A DNA stretch of 25,400 nucleotides from an uncultured Bacteroidales bacterium (GTDB lineage Bacteria > Bacteroidota > Bacteroidia > Bacteroidales > Muribaculaceae): contig URNY01000019.1 of the NCBI GenBank assembly GCA_900549375.1, positions 1-25,400 on the forward strand, given 5' to 3'. Each line of letters opens with the position of its first letter. The stretch's first letter is position 1. The notes under the pieces are model-generated. The model made no database searches, was not told the origin of the DNA, and saw only the letters and a program-made list of their open reading frames with translations. The position numbers were made by a program, and so were the translations under genes. Of this stretch, positions 15,682 to 22,870 are shown piece after piece.

Positions 15682-16626
15682 ATGGAATTGATGACAGGCA
15701 TAGATAAGGAAAATTTAAGGGCTGTTTTTAGCGATTGCGGAGCCTGTGCCGTCGGTTTCGCCGCCGCAGGCGAGGTGTCGCCGGAGTGGATGGAGAGGCT
15801 CGACAATTTCCTGCTCAAAGGGAACAATGCAGGCATGGATTACATGGCGAATCACCGCGACCTGAGGCGCGACCCGCGCCTGCTTCTTGATGGCTGCCGT
15901 TCGGTAATTTCACTCGCCTTCTCTTTCAATCAGCCTGTCAGCAGGGGCGCCGGTTCAGGCATCATTGCCTCTTACGCCTATGGCCGCGATTACCATAAGG
16001 AATTGAGATCGCGGATGCGGCCCGCGGCCCGGCGGGAGCTCGAAGCCCGCGGAGCCGCATGGCGCATTTGCGTTGACTCCGCGCCGGTGTTCGAACGTTT
16101 CTGGGCCGTCAGAAGCGGCATCGGATTCAGGGCCGATAATGGCATGATTATCGTGCCGGGGCACGGCAGCCGCGTCTTTCTCGCCGAAATACTTACTACC
16201 CTCCCCATCGAACCCGACACACCCGCCGCCGACATGGATTGCGGCCACTGCGGTGCATGCCGGCGTGCCTGCCCCGGAGGCGCCCTTTTGCCCGACGGTA
16301 CGGTAGACGGGCGCCGGTGCCTGAGCTATCTCACAATCGAACACCGCGGCGAATGGTCGGCACCTGAGGCTCTCGAAACTATGGACACTCCCTGTGGCCG
16401 AAACACTATCTTCGGTTGCGATGTCTGTCTGTCAGTTTGTCCCCACAACCGCGATATCCCCTGCTCTCAAATTCCCGCATTCCTCCCGTCGGAGGCGATG
16501 ATGAACCTTACTCGCGAAAGAATCCTCAGAATAAGCGAAGAGGAGTTCCTGCGCGATTTCGCGGGAACTCCTCTTATGCGTACAGGCCTCGAAGGCCTCC
16601 GACGGAATGTGACTCACAGGAAATGA
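15682..16626 (+). CDS. queG: QueG, epoxyqueuosine reductase
   Basis: QueG reduces epoxyqueuosine to queuosine, the last step of Q34 formation in tRNAs with GUN anticodons. It is a cobalamin-dependent iron-sulfur protein in the cytoplasm. From ATG 15682 it has 314 residues, a usual size. Asp132 in VDSAPVFERFWAVRSGIGF matches the catalytic Asp motif. The first ferredoxin motif is CGHCGACRRACP (Cys187, 190, 193, 197). The second is GCDVCLSVCPHN (Cys246, 249, 253), with RRCLSYLTIEHRGEW between them. The frame is open back to an ATG at 15619, but that would place the predicted promoter inside the gene, so I reject it. ATG 15691 in the same frame is also possible. Its stop lies 1 bp from the stop of the convergent GH53 gene. 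Confidence 0.93.
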   Translation: MELMTGIDKENLRAVFSDCGACAVGFAAAGEVSPEWMERLDNFLLKGNNAGMDYMANHRDLRRDPRLLLDGCRSVISLAFSFNQPVSRGAGSGIIASYAYGRDYHKELRSRMRPAARRELEARGAAWRICVDSAPVFERFWAVRSGIGFRADNGMIIVPGHGSRVFLAEILTTLPIEPDTPAADMDCGHCGACRRACPGGALLPDGTVDGRRCLSYLTIEHRGEWSAPEALETMDTPCGRNTIFGCDVCLSVCPHNRDIPCSQIPAFLPSEAMMNLTRERILRISEEEFLRDFAGTPLMRTGLEGLRRNVTHRK

Positions 16627-16627
16627 A

Positions 16628-17647
16628 TCACTTCCCCGCAGCCTCCTTGAATGCGTCCATTATGATTGTGGGGCGTCCTTTCGAGAAGGCTCCGAGCCGA
16701 TAGGCTTCTTCGGCGTCACATTCGGGAGCCCAATAGAACACCCCTTTGCAGGCGCCGTCGGTGAAATCGCGCGACGCCTTTATGAGCGCGGAGATGAATT
16801 CACGACCGGGGAGCGGATTGCGGGCATCCACACCGGTCTCCACTATCATCACGTCCGTGCCGTATTTCTTCTTCAGATGGCGGATATTCTCAATGGTGTC
16901 CACGAGCGTCATGACATCGCTATGCTCATGTCCACCCTCAATGGCCCAGTAGGGATAGACGCTCATACCGATCTGGTCCCATACCACGCCGTTGCTCTTC
17001 AGCGAATCGAACACGCGATCGTAAAGATCACGGTCGAAACCGTTGTCGAGATGGATTATCACTTTCGCATCCGGATACACTTCTCTGACAGCCCTTATAC
17101 CGGCTTTAGTCAGCGTAGCGTAATTTTGAGGATTCTCCTCGAAGCGCCCCATGGGCCAGAGGAATCCGTGAGTAGTCTCATTTCCAACCTGCACCCATTT
17201 AACGTTGATGCCGTTATCCTTGAGGAGCTGAAGCGTGGAGCGTGTATGCGCCGCCACGGAGTCGCATGTCTGCTCAAGGCTCTTGCCAAGCCATGCGGCA
17301 GGAGGATTCTGCTTCCCCGGATCGGCCCACCAGTCGGAATAATGGAAATCCACCATCACCGGCATATCGAGTGCCTTCGAACGCTTGGCCATTTTCAGAA
17401 CATCCTGCGGCGAACAGAAACCATCGGTAGGATTCACCCATACGCGCAGACGCGTGGCGTTCATGCCGTAATCCTTCATCAGTTGCGTCGTTTCCGTGCG
17501 CACGCTGTCGCTGTTCATCACATATCGTCCGCGGGCCTCGTCGGCCGTCGTCCCGGAGATATCGCCCCCGAGCCAGAACGGCTCCGCGGCATTCGCGGCC
17601 ACGGCCCCCATCACTGCGGCCCACGCCGCCACCAGTATCCTTTTCAT
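16628..17647 (-). CDS. Secreted GH53 arabinogalactan endo-beta-1,4-galactanase
   Basis: This 339-residue glycoside hydrolase of family 53 (clan GH-A TIM barrel) should cut internal beta-1,4-galactosyl bonds of type I galactan or arabinogalactan, the side chains of pectin. MKRILVAAWAAVMGAVAANA is a signal peptide with an ANA cleavage site. Family motifs are WLGGDISG at the start, NATRLRVWVNP, MVDFHYSDWWADPGKQNPP, and QVGNETTHGFLWP with the acid/base Glu157. The probable nucleophile Glu270 lies in MIVETG, and SVYPYW is also conserved. There is no carbohydrate-binding module and no C-terminal secretion domain. The family's usual partners (SusC/SusD, GH2 galactosidase) are absent from the visible neighbourhood. 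A good terminator from gapA lies upstream, so the gene probably has its own promoter. Confidence 0.92.
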   Translation of the reverse strand: MKRILVAAWAAVMGAVAANAAEPFWLGGDISGTTADEARGRYVMNSDSVRTETTQLMKDYGMNATRLRVWVNPTDGFCSPQDVLKMAKRSKALDMPVMVDFHYSDWWADPGKQNPPAAWLGKSLEQTCDSVAAHTRSTLQLLKDNGINVKWVQVGNETTHGFLWPMGRFEENPQNYATLTKAGIRAVREVYPDAKVIIHLDNGFDRDLYDRVFDSLKSNGVVWDQIGMSVYPYWAIEGGHEHSDVMTLVDTIENIRHLKKKYGTDVMIVETGVDARNPLPGREFISALIKASRDFTDGACKGVFYWAPECDAEEAYRLGAFSKGRPTIIMDAFKEAAGK

Positions 17648-17666
17648 GATATATTTTTTTGAAGTC

Positions 17667-17674
17667 TAAAGATA
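17667..17674 (-). promoter_or_regulatory. Possible weak -7 element for the GH53 gene
   Basis: On the - strand TATCTTTA matches seven of the eight positions of TAnnTTTG. It lies 20 bp upstream of the start codon and just after the gapA terminator, the only space available for a promoter. No clear -33 element is present. Confidence 0.35.
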
Positions 17675-17691
17675 ATGATTTTTTCAATCAT

Positions 17692-17723
17692 AAAAAAACG
17701 GCCCGGAGGATTCCGGACCGTTT
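17692..17723 (-). terminator. Rho-independent terminator of gapA
   Basis: On the - strand, AAACGGTCCGGA pairs with TCCGGGCCGTTT (one G-U pair) around a 4-nt loop, giving a stem of 12 bp, and the descending arm runs into seven T residues. It begins 24 bp after the gapA stop. This is the strongest terminator in the window. Confidence 0.9.
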
Positions 17724-17746
17724 CTGTGATTCTTAGCGGACTTCGA

Positions 17747-18754
17747 TTAGCCGTTCACTTTCTTCATGTGAGCGATGAGGTCGAGCACCTTGTTGGAGTA
17801 ACCGATCTCATTGTCATACCAGGAGATAACCTTCACGAAGTTGTCGGTCAAATATACACCGGCGTTTGCGTCGAAGATCGAAGTGAGCGGGCAGCCGAGG
17901 AAGTCGGAGCTTACAACAGCATCCTCTGTGTAGCCGAGTACTCCTTTGAGCTCGCCTTCGGAAGCCTCTTTCATAGCCTTGCAGATATCCTCTTTGGTAG
18001 CGGGTTTCTCAAGGTTGCAGGTCAGGTCGACAACAGATACGTCGAGAGTGGGGACACGCATCGAGATACCTGTCAGCTTGCCGTTGAGAGCGGGGATAAC
18101 TTTGCCCACTGCCTTTGCGGCACCGGTGGAAGAGGGGATGATGTTGCCGGAAGCGGCACGGCCACCACGCCAGTCTTTCATCGAAGGACCGTCAACAGTC
18201 TTCTGTGTAGCTGTTGTAGAGTGTACGGTTGTCATAAGACCCTCCTTGATACCGAACTTGTCGTTCAGAACCTTGGCGATAGGAGCAAGACAGTTGGTTG
18301 TGCAGGATGCGTTGGAAACGAATTTCTGGCCTGCATATGTCTTCTCGTTCACACCTACTACGAACATCGGGGTAGCGTCTTTGGAAGGAGCGGACATAAC
18401 CACATACTTGGCACCTGCCTCGATGTGTGCCTGTGCTTTCTCCTCGGTCAGGAAAAGACCGGTCGACTCAACAACATATTCTGCGTTGACTGCGCCCCAG
18501 TTGATCTCTTTCGGGTCGCGGCATGCCGTAACGCGGATCTCTTTGCCGTTTACGATAAGGAGGCTCTTCTCCATATCATAGTCTACTGTTCCGTCGAAAC
18601 GGCCATGCATTGTGTCATATTTCAGCATGTATGCCATGTAGTCTACAGGAAGAAGGTCGTTGATTGCAACTACCTCGATGTCATCTCTCTTGGTGGAGGC
18701 ACGGAAAACGAAACGTCCGATACGGCCGAAGCCGTTGATACCAATCTTTGTCAT
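17747..18754 (-). CDS. gapA: Type I glyceraldehyde-3-phosphate dehydrogenase
   Basis: GAPDH (335 residues, full length) converts glyceraldehyde-3-phosphate, NAD and phosphate to 1,3-bisphosphoglycerate in glycolysis. The N-terminal Rossmann motif is INGFGRIGRFVFR. Asp33 in AINDLL is the residue that favours NAD over NADP. The catalytic motif SNASCTTNCLAP puts Cys151 in place and His178 follows in TVHSTTATQ. WRGGRAASGNIIPSSTGAAKAVG and WYDNEIGYSNKVLDL are diagnostic. Codon choice differs from neighbours: CGT is favoured for Arg, with many CTT, GTT and GTA codons, as expected for a strongly expressed gene. It is monocistronic, bounded by a strong terminator and a long leader with a TAnnTTTG promoter element. 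The opposite strand contains a long open frame that I regard as a shadow. Confidence 0.97.
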   Translation of the reverse strand: MTKIGINGFGRIGRFVFRASTKRDDIEVVAINDLLPVDYMAYMLKYDTMHGRFDGTVDYDMEKSLLIVNGKEIRVTACRDPKEINWGAVNAEYVVESTGLFLTEEKAQAHIEAGAKYVVMSAPSKDATPMFVVGVNEKTYAGQKFVSNASCTTNCLAPIAKVLNDKFGIKEGLMTTVHSTTATQKTVDGPSMKDWRGGRAASGNIIPSSTGAAKAVGKVIPALNGKLTGISMRVPTLDVSVVDLTCNLEKPATKEDICKAMKEASEGELKGVLGYTEDAVVSSDFLGCPLTSIFDANAGVYLTDNFVKVISWYDNEIGYSNKVLDLIAHMKKVNG

Positions 18755-18771
18755 GTTATTAATACTTGTTA

Positions 18772-18794
18772 TATTTGGGTAAATTTATTTGGGT
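18772..18794. repeat. Two direct copies of TATTTGGGT in the gapA leader
   Basis: TATTTGGGT occurs at 18772-18780 and again at 18786-18794, a 14-bp period, 18 bp upstream of the gapA start. On the message they read ACCCAAATA. They may be a protein-binding site or simply A-rich leader sequence. Confidence 0.5.
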
Positions 18795-18899
18795 TCTTTC
18801 ACTGCTTGTCCATAGGCTTCTCGCTCTTAGTTTGTGCTGACCGCCGCTGCGGATCGCACTAATTTTGACCGATTATTACCTGCTTTCAGGATTATGTTG

Positions 18900-18907
18900 C
18901 AAATTTA
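18900..18907 (-). promoter_or_regulatory. Predicted -7 element TAAATTTG for gapA
   Basis: On the - strand TAAATTTG followed by C fits TAnnTTTG exactly. The -33 region is a T/A-rich tract without a clear TTTG. Transcription would start near 18896, giving a leader of about 142 nt. Confidence 0.6.
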
Positions 18908-19065
18908 GCATTTTTTTTGCATTTTTGTGTCGGTTTTAAGCTTTTTTTGAACCATCCGGGCCACTATGCCATTATTTTAAAATGGACGGGCTTCGGTTCC
19001 ACTCCGATATAACGTTCCACACCGCCCAATCGGTTGAATTGTCAGTATCTAAAATATATTAATAT

Positions 19066-19506
19066 ATGGGAAAGTTTCTGAATGATTTCAAAGAATTCGC
19101 CCTTAAGGGAAACGTGATCGACATGGCTGTCGGCGTAATCGTCGGCGGGGCTTTCGGCAAAATAGTAACCTCGCTGGTCAACGACATCCTCATGCCGGTG
19201 ATTTCTATCATCACGGGCGGCGACGGTTATAAAAATCTAAAATATGTCATCACCGAAGGGCGCCCCGCTGCCGACGGTGTGGCCGCGGTGGAGGAAGTAG
19301 CCGTCAACTACGGCCTTTTCATCCAGAATATCGTAGATTTCATCATCATCGCATTATGCATTTTCATCGCTCTGCGCGTAACCATGAAGTTCATGCATAA
19401 AGAGAAAGAGGCCGAAGCCGAGGCTCCCGCTCCCGAACCTTCGACCGAAGAGAAACTCCTCACCGAGATCCGCGACATCCTCAGAGAGGATTCGAAAGCG
19501 AAATAA
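19066..19506 (+). CDS. mscL: MscL, large-conductance mechanosensitive channel
   Basis: MscL (146 residues) forms a homopentameric inner-membrane pore that opens under membrane tension and protects against hypo-osmotic shock. The N-terminal amphipathic segment FLNDFKEFALKGNVIDMAVG is the family signature. The first membrane helix (about 17-46) contains VGVIVGGAFGKIVTSLVNDILMP, with the small residues of the pore constriction. A periplasmic loop of about 35 residues follows, then the second helix (about 83-108, FIQNIVDFIIIALCIFIALRV). The tail is acidic, Ala/Pro-rich, and ends in the usual C-terminal helix STEEKLLTEIRDILRE. It is divergent from gapA and converges on mfd with a 7-bp gap, without a visible terminator. 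Confidence 0.97.
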   Translation: MGKFLNDFKEFALKGNVIDMAVGVIVGGAFGKIVTSLVNDILMPVISIITGGDGYKNLKYVITEGRPAADGVAAVEEVAVNYGLFIQNIVDFIIIALCIFIALRVTMKFMHKEKEAEAEAPAPEPSTEEKLLTEIRDILREDSKAK

Positions 19507-19513
19507 TCCGGAT

Positions 19514-22500
19514 TCAGATCGGGTCGAGGTTCTCGGCTACGCTCAGCACATCCAGGGCTTCGCTCACGGAGCCAATCTTATCGATAACCATAAGCCTCCG
19601 GCCGTTTACCTCTTTTACAGAGGCGCGCCGGGGGTTTTTCTGCATGTAGGCCAGTATCCGTCCGAATGCCGACGAGCCGTAATAGGCTTTGTTATCGTCG
19701 CCCACGAAATAGGCACGCATCTTGCCTCCCTTCAGCACCAGACGCTCTATTCCCAGACGACGCGACGCGCCGCGCAAAGGCACAACACGTATGAGTTCCT
19801 CGGTGGTGGCGGGTATCGCCCCGAAGCGATCACGGAGTTCAGAACGGAATTCCTCGATTTTCTCCGGCTGCTCCATATTGTCGAGACGGCGGTAAAGCGT
19901 GATGCGCTCATTCTCCTGCGGAACATATTCTGCAGGGATGCGCAGCTCCAGATCACTCTCGATGGTGCAGTCGGCGGTGAATTCCTCATCCTTGCCGGCG
20001 GAAACATCGGTGAAGGTGTCGCCGAACTCTTCGGTTTTAAGCTCTACCACCGATTCCTTAAGAATCTTCTGATAGGCCTCATAACCGAGGTCGGCGATAA
20101 AGCCGCTCTGTTCGGCGCCCAAAAGATTGCCGGCGCCGCGTATGTCGAGGTCCTGCATGGCGATATGAATGCCGGCGCCGAGGTCGCTGAAACTCTCTAT
20201 GGCCGAAAGACGACGTCGGGCCACCGGCGTCAGCGGCATCCCCGGAGGAACAAGCAGATAGCAGAATGCCTTGCGCGAGCTCCGGCCTACGCGCCCGCGG
20301 AGCTGATGAAGCTCGGAGAGCCCGAAGTTGTGGGCGTTGTTCACGATGATGGTGTTCACGTTAGGCATGTCGATGCCGTTTTCAACTATCGTGGTGGAGA
20401 GCAGCACATCGTAATCGCGGGCCGCGAAGTCGAGAATGGCTTTCTCAACCCGCTCGGGAGGCATCTGCCCGTGAGCCGTGACGATACGTATACCCGGTAT
20501 CAGGCGGCGCAACGTGTTCTCGATCTGCGCAAGGTTTTCTATACGGTTGGAGATGAAAAACACCTGCCCGTTGCGGCTGAGCTCGAAGCCTACGGCCTCT
20601 TTTATCACATCGTCGTCGAACCCGCTGACGTTGGTCACTATCGGATGGCGGTTGGCGGGCGGAGTGTTGAGTGAACTGAGGTCGCGCGCACCCATCAGAG
20701 AGAACTGCAGCGTGCGCGGTATCGGGGTGGCGCTCATCGTGAGCGTGTCGACATTCACCTTCAGTTGCTTGAGCTTCTCTTTTACGGCCACGCCGAATTT
20801 CTGTTCCTCATCGATCACGAGCAATCCGAGGTCTTTGAACTTCACCCCCTTCCCGATAATCTTGTGGGTGCCTATCAGTATGTCGATTTTGCCTTCCTCG
20901 AGGTCGGCGAGTATCCGCTTCACGTCTTTCGGCTTGCGGGCACGCGAGATGAAGTCGACGCGCACCGGGAAGTCTTTGAGACGTTCGGCAAAGGTGTGGT
21001 AATGCTGCATCGCCAGAACAGTGGTGGGCACAAGCACCGCCGTCTGCTTGCCGTCGGCCGCAGCCTTGAAAGCGGCGCGGATGGCTATCTCCGTCTTGCC
21101 GAACCCGACGTCCCCGCAGACAAGCCTGTCCATGGGACGCGCCGATTCCATATCGGCTTTCACGGCCTGTGTGGCCTTGAGCTGGTCGGGCGTATCCTCA
21201 TAGATGAAGCTCGCCTCGAGCTCCTGCTGCATATAGGTATCAGGGGCAAAAGCATGTCCCTTCTCCTCGCGTCGCGCGGCATATAGCTTTATGAGGTCGC
21301 GCGCTATGTCCTTGACTTTTGTCTTTGTCCGCTCCTTGAGCTTGTTCCATGCGCCGGAACCGAGCTTGTTCACTTTCGGAGGCACACCCTCTTTTCCTCT
21401 GTATTTCGAGAGCTTATGCAGGGCATGGATGCTGACAAGTATGATGTCGTCGTTCTGGTAAAGGAGCTTTATCATCTCCTGCGGCGTCCCGTTCACGTCC
21501 GTGCGCACCAGGCCGGCGAATTTACCGATGCCATGGTCGATATGCACTATATAGTCGCCGATTTCGATCTGGTTCAGCTCGCGCAGAGAGAGAGCGAGTT
21601 TCCCGCCCCGGGCACGATCGCTCTTGAGATTATATTTATGAAATCGGTCGAATATCTGATGGTCTGTAAAGAAACAGTTCTTGCCGGCGCGGTCCACAAA
21701 TCCTTCATGAAGCGTGCGGTCCACGGCCGTGAAGGCTATGCTCTCGCCGCGGTCCTCGAAAATATTGCGCAGACGCTCGGCCTGAAAGGGAGAGTCGCTG
21801 AGGATAAAGATACGATAGCCTTCGGAAAGGAATTTGCGGAAACTCTCCGAAATCAATTCGAAGTTCTTGTGATATAGCGTCTGCGGCGAACATTCGAAAT
21901 CCATCGTGGCGTCGGCCTCGAAGCCGGGATCCATGCCGCGCGCCCCGAATTTGATGGTCTTCATCTGCGCCATGCGGGTGGCAAAGCGGTCATAGTCCAC
22001 AAGTTTCTCCATCGCCTGAGGATCCCCCTCGTCGGCAAGCAGGGCCGAGGAGGAGAATGTTTCCTCCGTCACGGCTTTTACGCGTTCCAGCGTGTAGGAG
22101 GGGGAAACGCAATAGAGCAGAGTGGACTCATCCACGAATTCGAGCAGGCTCACGCCGGCGTCCCCCGTATCGGATGCAGCAGGTGGAATCACCGTGGCCG
22201 CGTCGAGGCGCGTCTCGCTGAGCTGCGTCTCTACGTTGAAGGTCCGGATGGAATCGATCTCGTCGTCGAAAAAATCTATTCGGTAAGGAAGCTCGCAGGA
22301 GTATGAATAGACATCGAGAATAGAGCCGCGGCGGCCGAACTGGCCCGGCTCGTAGACATATTCTGTCTCCGTAAAACCGAGTTCACGCAACCGCCCTGTC
22401 AGGTCCGACATGATATGCCGGTCGCCCTTCTTCAGTCTGATGGAGTTATCGGCTATCGTGGATGCGTCGGCCACTTTCTCGGCCAGAGCCTCGGGGTAAG

Positions 22501-22870
22501 TGACGAGATACCGCATCCCGCTCCCCTCCTCGGTCAGGGCGTTGAGGGCTTCGGTGCGCAATATGCGCTGGGCGGAGTCGGGCTGGCCGTATTTGATGTC
22601 GCGTTTATAGCCGCTCGGAAAGATTCCCACCGATTCGGGTCCTGAAATCTGGCAGAGGTCGTTATAGAGATAACCGGCGCTGTCGGCATCGTCGGTCACA
22701 ATGATCGCCGGGTGCTTCCCGGGCTTGAGCCCGGCAAAAAGCATGGCCGGAGAACTTCCCTCCAGCCCGGTGAGAAGTATTCTCTTCGCCTTCCTGTCTT
22801 TAAGCAGTTTCTCGAATGCGGTCACGCGGGCGGGCGTGGCGAAAAGACTGTCAGCTTCCTTTAAAATCAT
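19514..22870 (-). CDS. mfd: Mfd, transcription-repair coupling factor
   Basis: Mfd (1118 residues, close to the family's 1100-1180) is a DNA translocase that removes RNA polymerase stalled at lesions and recruits UvrA. The N-terminal 300 residues are the UvrB-like module (GSSPAMLFAGL, YVYEPGQFGRRGSILDVYSY). The RNA-polymerase-interacting domain follows at about 440-510 (ELNQIEIGDYIVHIDHGIGKF). The SF2 motor has Walker A GDVGFGKTE at 586-594, the DEEQ box at 687-690, TMSATPIPRTL, and the RecG-like TRG region (TTIVENGIDMPNVNT, QLRGRVGRSSRKAFCYLL). The C-terminal autoinhibitory UvrA-binding domain is present (ENERITLYRRL). Its ATG overlaps the stop of the S41 protease gene by 4 bp, making it the last gene of the nadB-protease-mfd operon. 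Confidence 0.97.
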   Translation of the reverse strand: MILKEADSLFATPARVTAFEKLLKDRKAKRILLTGLEGSSPAMLFAGLKPGKHPAIIVTDDADSAGYLYNDLCQISGPESVGIFPSGYKRDIKYGQPDSAQRILRTEALNALTEEGSGMRYLVTYPEALAEKVADASTIADNSIRLKKGDRHIMSDLTGRLRELGFTETEYVYEPGQFGRRGSILDVYSYSCELPYRIDFFDDEIDSIRTFNVETQLSETRLDAATVIPPAASDTGDAGVSLLEFVDESTLLYCVSPSYTLERVKAVTEETFSSSALLADEGDPQAMEKLVDYDRFATRMAQMKTIKFGARGMDPGFEADATMDFECSPQTLYHKNFELISESFRKFLSEGYRIFILSDSPFQAERLRNIFEDRGESIAFTAVDRTLHEGFVDRAGKNCFFTDHQIFDRFHKYNLKSDRARGGKLALSLRELNQIEIGDYIVHIDHGIGKFAGLVRTDVNGTPQEMIKLLYQNDDIILVSIHALHKLSKYRGKEGVPPKVNKLGSGAWNKLKERTKTKVKDIARDLIKLYAARREEKGHAFAPDTYMQQELEASFIYEDTPDQLKATQAVKADMESARPMDRLVCGDVGFGKTEIAIRAAFKAAADGKQTAVLVPTTVLAMQHYHTFAERLKDFPVRVDFISRARKPKDVKRILADLEEGKIDILIGTHKIIGKGVKFKDLGLLVIDEEQKFGVAVKEKLKQLKVNVDTLTMSATPIPRTLQFSLMGARDLSSLNTPPANRHPIVTNVSGFDDDVIKEAVGFELSRNGQVFFISNRIENLAQIENTLRRLIPGIRIVTAHGQMPPERVEKAILDFAARDYDVLLSTTIVENGIDMPNVNTIIVNNAHNFGLSELHQLRGRVGRSSRKAFCYLLVPPGMPLTPVARRRLSAIESFSDLGAGIHIAMQDLDIRGAGNLLGAEQSGFIADLGYEAYQKILKESVVELKTEEFGDTFTDVSAGKDEEFTADCTIESDLELRIPAEYVPQENERITLYRRLDNMEQPEKIEEFRSELRDRFGAIPATTEELIRVVPLRGASRRLGIERLVLKGGKMRAYFVGDDNKAYYGSSAFGRILAYMQKNPRRASVKEVNGRRLMVIDKIGSVSEALDVLSVAENLDPI

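Larger units (their letters stand above)
18755..19065. other. Divergent gapA/mscL intergenic region
   Basis: This AT-rich 311-bp spacer holds, from left to right, a leader of about 140 nt for gapA, a duplicated 9-bp sequence next to the gapA start, the gapA -7 element at 18900-18907 (- strand), runs of T, and an AT-rich dyad ATTTTAAAAT at 18974-18983. A 26-codon ORF at 18982-19062 ends just before mscL. I see no RNA gene and no recognisable riboswitch. No convincing TAnnTTTG element faces mscL. Confidence 0.7.

Noticed and set aside
17675..18862. Open frame of 395 codons on the + strand opposite gapA
   Set aside because: It covers the whole of gapA, which is certain, and also its terminator and leader. 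The translation is Cys/Val-rich with no family likeness. It arises from codon bias of the real gene.
18961..19020. Possible riboswitch or small RNA upstream of mscL
   Set aside because: I see only a short AT dyad and scattered 5-bp pairings; no known riboswitch core or promoter-terminator pair.
19500..19520. Possible terminator between mscL and mfd
   Set aside because: The 7-bp gap contains no stem-loop or T run.
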